Shown here piece after piece: positions 1 through 6,721 of a DNA stretch of 11,992 nt. Positions within the stretch are counted from its first letter, which is position 1. The number at the start of each line of letters is the position of its first letter. Source of the stretch: Syntrophomonas sp. UBA5432 (GTDB lineage Bacteria; Bacillota; Syntrophomonadia; Syntrophomonadales; Syntrophomonadaceae); NCBI GenBank assembly GCA_002424365.1, contig DIRQ01000011.1, forward strand, positions 22,928-34,919, given 5' to 3'. The position numbers were made by a program, and so were the translations under genes. Under the pieces are notes generated by a model. The model was not told the DNA's origin. It saw only the letters and a list, made by a program, of their open reading frames with translations, and made no database searches.

Positions 1-13
1 GTTCTCTTGTGCG
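1..13. repeat. Left terminal inverted repeat of the RAYT element (cut by window edge)
   Basis: The first 13 bases (GTTCTCTTGTGCG) are the exact reverse complement of 849–861, on the other side of the transposase gene. The right copy continues into a second arm (868–877), so the matching left structure probably extends upstream of position 1 and only its inner part is visible. Such imperfect palindromes flanking a RAYT gene are the expected recognition and cleavage sites of the enzyme. The match is seen directly; the role as an element end is inference. Confidence 0.7.
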
Positions 14-63
14 AATTTCGTTAATGGGTTAAAATGTAAAAAACAGAAAATGAGTGTGATAAT

Positions 64-837
64 ATGCCCAGGGTGCCAAGAAAAAAGAGCGAAACCGGAA
101 TCTACCATATTATAGTTCGGGGGATAAACCAACAAGATATTTTCCATGATGACAAAGATTTCCGTAAATATTTAGAAGCAATCAAACAGATTAGTTTGGA
201 AAGTAACATAACCATTCTTGGGTATTGCTTAATGAATAACCATGTTCATATATTAATAAAGGAAAATGATACAAATATATCGGTTTTTATGAAACGTCTT
301 GGAGTCAGTTATGCCTACTGGTACAACCGGAAATACGAACGAAGTGGACACGTATTTCAGGATCGTTTTAAAAGCGAATGCATTGAAGATGATCGTTACT
401 TGCTAACAGTAATACGCTATATTCATAGGAATCCTATAAAAGCAGCAATCGTTAACCAACCTGAACAATACCAATGGAGTAGCTGCACAGCCTATTATAA
501 TGGTAAAAGTCAAGTAGTTAATGGAATTGATACAAGACTTATTCTAGGAGTTTTTTCGGATAATGAAGAGTTAGCAATTAAGAAATTTCAGGAGTTTATG
601 GAAGAGCAAAGCGAAGATAAATGTTTAAGTGTCTATGAAAACCGGCGTTTGGGTGAAAGGGAAGCCTACCTACTAGTTGAAGAAATATTGAAGGGAAAAC
701 CGATCTCATCACTGCAAACGATGGATCCAGAAACTAGGGATCAATTATTATGTCAACTAAGGCATGAGTATGGTGTTAGTCTGCGACAGCTTTCTAGAAT
801 TACCGGTTTATCAATTCACACTATAAGAAAAGTATAA
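64..837 (+). CDS. REP-associated tyrosine transposase (RAYT, Y1/HUH nuclease, IS200-like)
   Basis: A single-strand DNA transposase-like nuclease of 257 aa. The N-terminus MPRVPRKK followed by YHIIVRG is the usual opening of this family. The metal-binding HUH motif is H60-V-H62 within NNHVHILI, and Tyr119 in RYIHRNP is the likely catalytic tyrosine. The FQDRFKS segment (98–104) between them is also family-typical. The C-terminus (about 234–257, GVSLRQLSRITGLSIHTIRK) resembles a DnaA-like helix-turn-helix found at the end of many Firmicutes RAYTs. The gene is flanked by inverted repeats at 1–13 and 849–861, and it is visibly more AT-rich than uvrC next door, consistent with acquisition. There is only a weak ribosome binding site (GAGTG about 8 bases before the ATG), suggesting low expression. 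It is intact: no stop or frameshift and all catalytic residues are present. In known cases RAYTs act on REP/BIME palindromes rather than jumping as autonomous insertion sequences. Confidence 0.93.
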   Translation: MPRVPRKKSETGIYHIIVRGINQQDIFHDDKDFRKYLEAIKQISLESNITILGYCLMNNHVHILIKENDTNISVFMKRLGVSYAYWYNRKYERSGHVFQDRFKSECIEDDRYLLTVIRYIHRNPIKAAIVNQPEQYQWSSCTAYYNGKSQVVNGIDTRLILGVFSDNEELAIKKFQEFMEEQSEDKCLSVYENRRLGEREAYLLVEEILKGKPISSLQTMDPETRDQLLCQLRHEYGVSLRQLSRITGLSIHTIRKV

Positions 838-848
838 AACCTAAATCG

Positions 849-877
849 CGCACAAGAGAACCGTCCCCTTGTGCGAA
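849..877. repeat. Right terminal hairpin of the RAYT element
   Basis: CGCACAAG (849–856) pairs perfectly with CTTGTGCG (868–875) around an 11-base loop AGAACCGTCCC. The left part, 849–861, is also the exact inverse of positions 1–13. There is thus an 8-bp hairpin at this end plus a 13-bp inverted match across the gene, the pattern expected of a REP-type palindrome recognised by the adjacent Y1 transposase. There is no T-run after it, so it is unlikely to be mainly a terminator. Confidence 0.7.
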
Positions 878-918
878 GCCCCGATTCCTATACCGGGAAA
901 TACTTGAGGAAGGTACTG

Positions 919-933
919 AATAGACAGTCTATT
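919..933. promoter_or_regulatory. Perfect 15-base palindrome just before the uvrC ribosome binding site
   Basis: AATAGAC-A-GTCTATT has two perfect 7-base arms around one base and ends directly against the AAGGTG ribosome binding site of uvrC (934–939). It could be an operator or a small 5′ UTR hairpin, although a one-base loop is too tight for RNA unless the inner pairs open. It does not match the Gram-positive LexA box. The palindrome is seen; its function is not known. Confidence 0.35.
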
Positions 934-944
934 AAGGTGAAATT

Positions 945-2741
945 ATGCTAAAGGAGCGTTTGCGTAATGTACCCCTGAAGCCGGGGGTTTATATTTATAA
1001 GGACAGTGAGGGCCGGGTTATTTACGTCGGCAAGGCCAAGTCGCTGCGTACCCGTATGAGCTCGTATTTTCAATCCCCCCAAAAAATGCACCCGAAAGTG
1101 CGGGCTTTAATGGCTAGGGTAACCGACTTCGATTACATTGTTACTAGTAGTGAAGTAGAAGCCCTGATTCTGGAGAACAATCTGATTAAATCATATAAAC
1201 CCCGCTATAATATTCAACTGCGGGATGATAAAACCTATCCCTACCTGAAGGTTACCACCGGGGAGGATTATCCCCGGGTGACCCTGGTTCGGGAAGAAAA
1301 GGATGGGGTTTCACGGTATTTCGGACCTTATACCGATGTTACCTCCCTGCGTGACACCTTAAAGCTGTTAAATCTGGTCTTTCCTCTACGTACCTGTAAA
1401 ACTTTGCGCATGGGAAGACGTCCCTGCTTAAACCGTGATATTAACCGTTGTTTGGCACCCTGTAGTGGTGAGATTAAGAAGGAAGAATATCGCCAGGTGG
1501 TTGAGGGGTTGCTGTATTTTATGGAGGGTAATTCCCGGGAGTTATTACAGCAGAAAGAAGAGGAAATGAAAGCCGCGGCTGCCCGCCTGGAATTTGAAAA
1601 GGCTGCTCATCTACGTGACCAGATAGAGAGCATTAAAAAGGTGGGGGAAAAACAGAAGATTAGTTTTGAAAATCCTTATAACCTGGATGTAATAGCTTTG
1701 AGCGGGAAGGAAAAGGAACATCTGGTACTGCTGTTTAAAATCCGGTCTGGCACCTTCGTGGACAAAGATACCTTCTGGCTTAACCGGGCTATTAATGAAG
1801 ATGAAGCTCAACTGATGGAGTTTTTTTTGAAGCGTTATTACGCCGACCGCAGCGATATACCGGCAGAAATTTTGCTCAGTCATCTCCCCGAGGGACTTGA
1901 GGTACTGCAATCCTGGCTGCAGGCTGAAAAGGGACGCAAGGTTAGGTTGCGGGTACCGCAGCGGGGAGATAAGAAAAGCCTGTTGGATATGGTTATTAAC
2001 AATGCCACTTTACTATGGCAGGAGAAACATGAAAAAGAGCAGGAAAACCAGGCTATTCTTAAACAATTAAGTCAAGTACTGGACCTGGAGATAATCCCGC
2101 AGCGGATAGAATGCTATGATATCTCCCACCTGGGTGGAGAGGAAACAGTAGCCTCTATGGTGGTTTTCACCAGGGGCATGGCGGATCGCAAAGCTTACCG
2201 CCGGTTTAAAATGAAGGTAGACCAGAACGATGATTTCGCCTCGCTCAGTGAAGCTCTGCAGCGGCGTTTTAAGCGAGCTCGGGAGGGGGATCCGGCATTT
2301 CTACCGGAACCGGAATTGATTCTTATTGACGGAGGGGCCGGGCAGGTAAATGCAGTGTATAAAGTCCTGCAGGAAATGCAGGTGGATATACCGCTCTTTA
2401 GCCTGGCAAAGAAGAATGAGGAGATTTATAGGCCGGGGCCGGCTTTTCCCGTGCGGCTTTCCCGGCGGGATGAAGCATTGCAGTTATTACAACGTCTGCG
2501 GGATGAGGCCCACCGTTTCGCCATTGAATATAATCGCCAGCGCCGGGCCGGTAAAGTACGGGCATCCAGTCTGGATGACATTGAGGGTATCGGACCAGCA
2601 CGGAAGAAGAAACTGTTAAGCCATTTTGGCTCGGTAAAGGCCATACAGCAGGCCTCCCTGGAGGAATTGCTGCAGCTCCCCGGCATGAACCGTACGGTAG
2701 CAGAAAACGTCTACCAGCATTTTCATGGTGGGGAAAAATAA
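945..2741 (+). CDS. uvrC: UvrABC excinuclease subunit C
   Basis: Cytoplasmic nucleotide excision repair endonuclease that cuts the damaged strand on both sides of a lesion after loading by UvrA/UvrB. At 598 aa it has the normal length. The N-terminal GIY-YIG nuclease is clear: GVY at 14–16, YVG at 27–29, Arg35 and Glu77 in LILENN. Four cysteines (C151, C161, C169, C173) match the cluster-binding cysteine pattern reported for UvrC. A UvrB-interacting UVR segment lies near 204–238 (EFEKAAHLRDQI). The RNase H-like second nuclease follows, with D392 (CYDISH), D429/D430 (DDFAS), D462 (LIDGG) and H523 (HRFAIEY). The end (about 545–595) carries tandem helix-hairpin-helix motifs (IEGIGPARKKKLL; LPGMNRTVAENV). 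The ATG has an AAGGTG site 5 bases upstream. It stands alone as a transcription unit between a RAYT element and a membrane protein gene. No defects are visible. Confidence 0.98.
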   Translation: MLKERLRNVPLKPGVYIYKDSEGRVIYVGKAKSLRTRMSSYFQSPQKMHPKVRALMARVTDFDYIVTSSEVEALILENNLIKSYKPRYNIQLRDDKTYPYLKVTTGEDYPRVTLVREEKDGVSRYFGPYTDVTSLRDTLKLLNLVFPLRTCKTLRMGRRPCLNRDINRCLAPCSGEIKKEEYRQVVEGLLYFMEGNSRELLQQKEEEMKAAAARLEFEKAAHLRDQIESIKKVGEKQKISFENPYNLDVIALSGKEKEHLVLLFKIRSGTFVDKDTFWLNRAINEDEAQLMEFFLKRYYADRSDIPAEILLSHLPEGLEVLQSWLQAEKGRKVRLRVPQRGDKKSLLDMVINNATLLWQEKHEKEQENQAILKQLSQVLDLEIIPQRIECYDISHLGGEETVASMVVFTRGMADRKAYRRFKMKVDQNDDFASLSEALQRRFKRAREGDPAFLPEPELILIDGGAGQVNAVYKVLQEMQVDIPLFSLAKKNEEIYRPGPAFPVRLSRRDEALQLLQRLRDEAHRFAIEYNRQRRAGKVRASSLDDIEGIGPARKKKLLSHFGSVKAIQQASLEELLQLPGMNRTVAENVYQHFHGGEK

Positions 2742-2795
2742 AGTCCGTACTTAAGATTTTCAGGGAAAAGCAATAGTATAGTAGAAAAAATTATG

Positions 2796-2825
2796 TTGGA
2801 ATTATGGCAAATAATCATATATATT
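2796..2825 (+). promoter_or_regulatory. Candidate sigma-A promoter for the small membrane protein gene
   Basis: TTGGAA (2796–2801) and TATATT (2820–2825) are separated by 18 bases, each close to the vegetative −35/−10 consensus. They lie in the AT-rich gap after uvrC, about 45 bases before the likely start. The spacing and match are acceptable but the region is so AT-rich that chance matches are likely. Confidence 0.3.
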
Positions 2826-2852
2826 TTATATAGAGGTAATTAGGTAATTGCG

Positions 2853-2860
2853 AAAGGGGG
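2853..2860 (+). promoter_or_regulatory. Ribosome binding site favouring the GTG start at 2869
   Basis: AAAGGGGG lies 8 bases before GTG 2869, an ideal distance. It is only 2 bases before the in-frame ATG at 2863 and lies downstream of the in-frame TTG at 2848, so those two starts fit it poorly. The TTG has a weaker GAGGT about 10 bases ahead of it. Confidence 0.5.
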
Positions 2861-2868
2861 ATATGCCA

Positions 2869-3222
2869 GTGCATGGTTGGGTTATCAGATGGTTATTAAG
2901 TATTCTTGCCTTATTATTAACTGCGGCATTTATTCCGGCCTTTGAGCTTTCCGTGTGGGGAGCGATAGTAGGATCCATTTTTCTGGGAATAATTAACGCG
3001 GTTATTCGTCCCCTGTTAATTATTCTTACGTTACCGTTAAATGTTGTGACCTTAGGATTATTTACCCTTGTTATCAATGGTTTTATGCTATGGATTACAT
3101 CTGTAACTATCAAGGGTTTTGAAATTCACGGCTTTGGTTGGGCTATATTAAGCGCTCTGGTATTTAGTATATTAAGTTTTCTTATCAGTTTACTCATAGA
3201 TGACCGTACATTTAACTTTTAA
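2869..3222 (+). CDS. Phage holin family 4 / YvlD-like small membrane protein
   Basis: A very hydrophobic protein of 117 aa from GTG 2869 (124 aa from TTG 2848). Four membrane-spanning segments are visible at roughly 4–22, 29–47, 54–80 and 89–110, with a short charged end DDRTFNF. The pattern GxxxxGIINAVIRPLLxxLTLPLNxxTLGLFxLVIN is characteristic of the Phage_holin_4_2/YvlD family of small bacterial membrane proteins. Despite the family name these are mostly chromosomal; members are often linked to envelope stress, and a lysis role has not been shown for most. No phage genes lie nearby, so I infer a membrane-homeostasis role rather than lysis. It is monocistronic, with its own candidate promoter. 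Start choice is the main uncertainty. Confidence 0.88.
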   Translation: MHGWVIRWLLSILALLLTAAFIPAFELSVWGAIVGSIFLGIINAVIRPLLIILTLPLNVVTLGLFTLVINGFMLWITSVTIKGFEIHGFGWAILSALVFSILSFLISLLIDDRTFNF

Positions 3223-3290
3223 AATAACGTATAGTTGAGATAATTTTTAATATGTGCACCCATTCAGGTAGAATTATAGAACAAGGTTTT

Positions 3291-3313
3291 AGGCCGGGCA
3301 ATTAGCTCGGCTT
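3291..3313 (+). terminator. Stem-loop between the membrane protein and HAD genes, possible weak terminator
   Basis: GCCGGGC (3293–3299) pairs with GCTCGGC (3305–3311) around the loop AATTA, extendable by G·T and A–T pairs to 9 bp with two wobbles. It is followed only by CTTAATA, not a real U-run, so termination would be weak. It lies 25 bases before the HAD start and might instead be a leader hairpin of that gene. Confidence 0.35.
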
Positions 3314-3338
3314 CTTAATATAAATAAGGGGGAAGCAG

Positions 3339-4139
3339 ATGTCTATAAAATTGGTAGCTATTGACCTGGATGATACCCTGCTGGATTCAGGCCTTAAAAT
3401 AGCTGATAACTGCCTGCAGGCAATAAGTCAGGTGCAGCAGAAAGGAATTTTGGTGACCCTGGCAACCGGCCGCATGTACCCCGCCGCTTTGCCCTATGCC
3501 CGGCAGCTAAAGGTGGATGTTCCTTTGATTACCTATCAAGGCGCCCTGGTAAAAAACTCCCTTTCAGGAGAAATTCTTTATTACCACCCTTTGTCTGCCC
3601 AACCGGCGACTGAGATAATTGATTACTTCAGACAGGTTGGGGTTCACTACCACAGCTATCTGGAGGATCAGATATGTATGGAATCGCTTACCCCGGAAGG
3701 TCGTTACTATCAAAAAATATCAGGTATAAAACCAGTACTAGTTGATGATTTGATGAATATCTGCAGCAGTGGCAAGGCTATGAAAGTTATGGCGGTTACA
3801 GAGGATAAGAAGCTGTTGCTGAATATGGAACGAGAGTTGAAAGACAGGTATGGTATTAGTTTAAACATTACCCGGTCAAAGCCCTTTTTCTTGGAGGTTA
3901 TGGCCCGCGAAGCCAATAAAGCAGATGCCCTGCGGGTAGTTGCAGCTCATTACCAGGTTGACCGCAAAGATGTAATGGCTATTGGAGATAGTTATAATGA
4001 TATAGAGATGATTGAATGGGCTGGAGTGGGCGTGGCCATGGGCAACGCTTGGGGTGCGGTAAAAGAGGCGGCTGATTATGTTACCTGCTCCAATGATGAA
4101 GAGGGAGTAGCCGAAGCCCTGCGGAAGTATGTGCTATGA
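3339..4139 (+). CDS. Cof-type HAD-IIB family hydrolase (sugar-phosphate phosphatase-like)
   Basis: Soluble HAD-superfamily phosphatase, 266 aa, the usual length of the Cof/YidA-like group. Motif I is DLDDTLL, with D9 the nucleophile and D11 the general acid/base. Motif II is Thr43 in LATGR, motif III is probably K194 (NKADAL), and motif IV is GDSYND with D217 and D221. The C2-type cap lies between about 80 and 190. The closing GVGVAMGNA…VKEAADYVT is diagnostic of the Cof family. Members dephosphorylate sugar phosphates or related small metabolites (including flavin precursors); the substrate cannot be told from sequence. AAGGGGG (3326–3332) sits 6 bases before the ATG. It lies upstream of a hexose-phosphate gene pair but is separated from it by a decayed gene, so co-regulation is uncertain. 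Confidence 0.93.
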   Translation: MSIKLVAIDLDDTLLDSGLKIADNCLQAISQVQQKGILVTLATGRMYPAALPYARQLKVDVPLITYQGALVKNSLSGEILYYHPLSAQPATEIIDYFRQVGVHYHSYLEDQICMESLTPEGRYYQKISGIKPVLVDDLMNICSSGKAMKVMAVTEDKKLLLNMERELKDRYGISLNITRSKPFFLEVMAREANKADALRVVAAHYQVDRKDVMAIGDSYNDIEMIEWAGVGVAMGNAWGAVKEAADYVTCSNDEEGVAEALRKYVL

Positions 4140-4163
4140 AAACAGACGTATCCACAGGGCACA

Positions 4164-4233
4164 TCCCCAAGGGGGACACAGATGCTCGCTATGCTCGCAA
4201 TTATTGGTGCGGATACTCCCTGCGGTCGTTATT
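4164..4233. repeat. Possible dispersed-repeat remnant downstream of the HAD gene
   Basis: This non-coding stretch has repeat-like texture: a near-perfect palindrome TCCCCAAGGGGGA (4164–4176), a tandem pair of ATGCTCGC (4182–4189 and 4191–4198), and TGCGG occurring twice further on. It has no coding character on either strand. The texture resembles short interspersed elements in clostridial genomes, but no second copy lies in this window, so the identification is tentative. Confidence 0.3.
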
Positions 4234-4246
4234 AAGGTAGCGGATT

Positions 4247-4569
4247 CATAAGGATTTGGATGCTCCTTTGATTATTGCGGATGGGTTGAATGGTAAAGAC
4301 TATGTTAAGGTACCTATAGAGGGAGTACATTTTTAAGAAGTAAATATTGGCAGTGCGGCTGGCATCGGTAGATCCGGTAGCTCTGGATAAGGCCTGTGCT
4401 GATCTGGTTAATTCTCGACCTGCTCTGCCCGGTTCGATAATAGAAGGGCTGGCAGCTGGGGAAGATAAGCTTAAATCCCATATACCCGGGTATTAATTGG
4501 GAGACCCAGCTGGAACATGCACAAAGAATAGGCCTTGGTAGCATGGAATATGAACTTATAGAAATATAG
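4247..4569 (+). pseudogene. Decayed gene for a DUF362-family (4Fe-4S) protein
   Basis: Three pieces in different frames read like parts of one DUF362 protein in the right order. From 4247, HKDLDAPLIIADGLNGKDYV and then KVPIEGVHF is read until a TAA at 4334–4336; the reading EVNIGSA continues beyond it. Shifted in frame from about 4366, SVDPVALDKACADLVN and PALPGSIIEGLAAGEDKL run to about 4495. A further shift gives INWETQLEHAQRIGLGS and MEYELIEI, ending at TAG 4567–4569. This matches from memory the family's DAPxIIADGL segment, its DPVAIDxACxDL segment and its C-terminus. The N-terminal part and the central region, including the ferredoxin-like cysteine motifs, are gone. The lesions are one nonsense codon, at least two frameshifts and a large internal deletion. 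The remnant ends 20 bases before the ROK gene start. The family assignment comes from motif recognition, not from a search. Confidence 0.75.
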
Positions 4570-4589
4570 TCTGTTCTGGAGGGTTTGAT

Positions 4590-5561
4590 TTGCGTGAACT
4601 GGTGGTGGGGGTTGACCTGGGAGGTACAAAAATATTAGCCGGGATTGCTGATACCAACGGTAACATTCTTGAAAAAAAACGAGTTTTTACTCCGGTGGGT
4701 GCTGACCCTGACCAGGTACTGGATGTAATAATAAATTGTTCCACTGAGTTGCTGAGGGTTTGCCGGGTTCGGGAACAGGAGATTAAAGGAATAGCAGTTG
4801 CTACTCCTGGTCCCTTGTCTTTTCCCGAAGGAGTGGTGAGGAATTCCCCTAATTTAAATTGGGAGCGGGTAAATTTTAAGGAAGAACTAATACGGCGTAT
4901 GGGTCAATCGGTTATTGTGGAAAAAGACACCAATATGGCCGTATTGGGTGAGTATTATTTTGGCCGCCAATCTGAATGCGGTGATTTATTATATATAACG
5001 GTAAGTACCGGTGTAGGTGGAGGGGTTATTTGTGCCGGTAAGCTGTACCGGGGTCATGGCGGTGGAGCTGGAGAAGTTGGGCATATGGTGGTTGAGGCTG
5101 GGGGAGTGGTCTGCAATTGCGGTCGTCGGGGTTGCCTGGAAGCCCTGGCCTCAGGTAGTGCTATTGCTCGAAGGTTGGATGAGATGGTTAAGCAGGGGCA
5201 AGGCCAGTGCATACTCGCCTGCACTGCCGCGGGTGAACAGCCTGGCCCCCGGGAGCTAGGAATGGCAGCCCGGCAGGGAGATAAAGAGGCCATTTTGCTG
5301 TTGTCTCAGGTAGCAGAATACCTGGGAATTGGTATAGCCAATCTGGTAAATATTTTTAATCCCCGGGCCGTTATCCTGGGAGGTGGTATGATGCTGGGGC
5401 TTAGGGACCTGCTCCTGGAGCCGGTGCAGACTTATGTTAATAAGAATGTCTTTAGCCTGAACCGGCAGGATTTATTAGTGGAGTGTACTTCGTTGGGTGA
5501 CGATATCGTCCTTTATGGCTGCGTTGCAGCAATTCTGATGAGGGGGAATGAAAATGAGTAA
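4590..5561 (+). CDS. ROK family sugar kinase (glucokinase-like)
   Basis: Cytoplasmic ATP-dependent hexose kinase of 323 aa, probably making glucose-6-phosphate. The phosphate-binding DLGGTK motif is at 9–14, the ROK signature with zinc ligands comprises H165 and C175-N-C-G-R-R-G-C182-L-E, and STGVGGGV (139–146) is the second nucleotide loop. The catalytic base is probably D113 in VEKDTNMAVLGE. Characterised glucokinases usually have Asn immediately before this Asp (ENDAN); here it is Lys112, so sugar specificity may differ from glucose. The start is TTG, with GGAGGG (4578–4583) 6 bases upstream. The gene overlaps the next one (phosphoglucose/phosphomannose isomerase) by 8 bases, implying translational coupling and a shared pathway. 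Candidate substrates are glucose, mannose or an N-acetylated hexose; glucose or mannose is favoured by the neighbour. Confidence 0.92.
   Translation: MRELVVGVDLGGTKILAGIADTNGNILEKKRVFTPVGADPDQVLDVIINCSTELLRVCRVREQEIKGIAVATPGPLSFPEGVVRNSPNLNWERVNFKEELIRRMGQSVIVEKDTNMAVLGEYYFGRQSECGDLLYITVSTGVGGGVICAGKLYRGHGGGAGEVGHMVVEAGGVVCNCGRRGCLEALASGSAIARRLDEMVKQGQGQCILACTAAGEQPGPRELGMAARQGDKEAILLLSQVAEYLGIGIANLVNIFNPRAVILGGGMMLGLRDLLLEPVQTYVNKNVFSLNRQDLLVECTSLGDDIVLYGCVAAILMRGNENE
5541..5546 (+). promoter_or_regulatory. Ribosome binding site setting the isomerase start at 5554
   Basis: AGGGGG lies 7 bases before ATG 5554 but only 1 base before the in-frame ATG at 5548, so the second ATG is the better start. 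The site is inside the last codons of the ROK kinase gene. Confidence 0.7.
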
Positions 5562-6585
5562 TGAAATGACAGCGGAACAGATGATGGAATACTTATATGG
5601 CTTACCGGAACAGTTTGTCGGCAGCCTGAAGCTGGATTTGGCCTTTGTTTCCCGGTACAAGAAAGAATACCGTAATATTGTAGTCTCCGGGATGGGAGGC
5701 TCAGCTATTGGGGGAGATATTTTGCGAGTCTATGCAGCAAATAAAACTCCGATACCGGTTTTAGTGGTGCGGGATTATAACATTCCGGCTTTTGTCGACC
5801 AAAACACTTTGTTTCTGGCAGTAAGCTATTCAGGCAATACTGAAGAGACGTTGAGTGCATACAGTCAGGCACGGGAAAAGGGTGCTTCTATTATATGTAT
5901 TACTACCGGGGGCAAATTAAAAGCTATGGCTGAGCAGGATGGCTATGAGGTAGTAGAGATACCGTCAGGATTAGTACCACGTGCTGCTACTGGCTATCTA
6001 TTTGCTCCCCTGGCTCTACTGTTAGATGAACTAGGGATAATAGAAGGGGTTTACCAGGAATTACAGGAGACAGTAGAAGTTTTGCAGGGAATGAGGGAAC
6101 AGCTGCATCCTGGAGTTGAGGCTGGACGTAATCAAGCCCGGGTAATAGCCGGAAAACTTAAAGACTCACTCCCGGTTATATGGGGTACAGCAGGGATATC
6201 AGAAGTTGCTGCTCTGCGCTGGAAGGCACAAATTAATGAGAATGCTAAATGCCCGGCTTATTATAGTATTTTTCCGGAATTAAATCACAATGAAATCGTG
6301 GGTTTTGAAGTACCTCAGGAGCTATTAGCCTCGATTAGCTGTATTATCTTAAGAGATAAATATGATAACGAACGGGTTAAGCGGCGCATAGAAATCAGCA
6401 AAGATATAATTAAGGATCAGGTCAAAGAGATCATTGAGGTAAACAGCCAGGGAGAATCTTATCTGGCTCGTTTTTACTCACTGGTCTATATAGGAGATTA
6501 CGCCAGCGTTTACCTGGCTCTGGAATATGGCATCAATCCCACTCCGGTAAAAGTAATTGATTACCTTAAGGCACAACTAGCATAA
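5554..6585 (+). CDS. Bifunctional phosphoglucose/phosphomannose isomerase
   Basis: Interconverts glucose-6-P or mannose-6-P with fructose-6-P. It has 343 aa from ATG 5554, the length of the single-chain bacterial/archaeal PGI/PMI family and much shorter than classical PGI. The first SIS domain carries GMGGSAIGGD (46–55) and the phosphate-binding SYSGNTEET (91–99). The VPRAATGY segment (141–148) is typical of this family. Catalytic residues are probably E229 (INENAK) and H245 (ELNHNEI), matching the Glu/His pair known from the crenarchaeal enzyme. The second SIS domain follows, ending in NPTPVKVIDYLKAQL. It overlaps the upstream ROK kinase by 8 bases and is followed 1 base later by a strong terminator, so the two form a defined kinase–isomerase operon feeding hexose into glycolysis and sugar-nucleotide synthesis. 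Confidence 0.92.
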   Translation: MSNEMTAEQMMEYLYGLPEQFVGSLKLDLAFVSRYKKEYRNIVVSGMGGSAIGGDILRVYAANKTPIPVLVVRDYNIPAFVDQNTLFLAVSYSGNTEETLSAYSQAREKGASIICITTGGKLKAMAEQDGYEVVEIPSGLVPRAATGYLFAPLALLLDELGIIEGVYQELQETVEVLQGMREQLHPGVEAGRNQARVIAGKLKDSLPVIWGTAGISEVAALRWKAQINENAKCPAYYSIFPELNHNEIVGFEVPQELLASISCIILRDKYDNERVKRRIEISKDIIKDQVKEIIEVNSQGESYLARFYSLVYIGDYASVYLALEYGINPTPVKVIDYLKAQLA

Positions 6586-6631
6586 CCAGAAAACCATAGG
6601 GGGGTTTAAACCTCCCTCTTATTTTTTCTGG
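6586..6631 (+). terminator. Strong composite hairpin terminator after the kinase–isomerase pair
   Basis: An inner stem AGGGGGG (6598–6604) pairs with CCTCCCT (6611–6617), with one G·T and a TTTAAA loop, followed by a T-rich run ending in TTTTTT (6622–6627). An outer pair CCAGAAAA (6586–6593) with TTTTCTGG (6624–6631) encloses it, so the A-tract on the left and T-tract on the right could make it work in both directions. It starts directly after the isomerase stop codon. Confidence 0.85.
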
Positions 6632-6663
6632 CTAAAGCCATGGGTGGATGTAAAAACTATCAT

Positions 6664-6672
6664 TGATATAAT
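6664..6672 (+). promoter_or_regulatory. Candidate extended −10 promoter for the PHP–rapZ–glmR–whiA run
   Basis: TGATATAAT contains a perfect TATAAT −10 box (6667–6672) preceded by the TGn extension. It lies just after the terminator of the previous operon and about 205 bases before the PHP gene. No good −35 hexamer is seen at the right distance, which an extended −10 can tolerate. The long leader that would follow includes the purine-rich inverted repeat. Confidence 0.4.
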
Positions 6673-6721
6673 TCGTATTTATTTATCTAAATGTCATTGT
6701 AAGGGGTAGAGTCAGGAATTA

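Noticed and set aside
1611..1910. Minus-strand open frame of about 99 codons inside uvrC
   Set aside because: It lies wholly within the well-supported uvrC gene, has no ribosome binding site or recognisable domain, and reads as a reverse-frame shadow.
2848..3222. Small membrane protein as evidence for a prophage lysis module
   Set aside because: The holin-4/YvlD family is widespread on chromosomes, and no endolysin, structural or other phage genes are nearby.
4314..4544. Minus-strand open frame of 76 codons in the HAD–ROK gap
   Set aside because: The plus-strand fragments here match a DUF362 protein in the correct order, which explains the region better. The minus-strand peptide has no recognisable features.
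4535..4562. TTGGTA and TATAGA as a promoter for the ROK kinase
   Set aside because: Only four of six matches in each box, with a 16-base spacer, and it lies within the coding remnant of the pseudogene. It is too weak to list as a feature.
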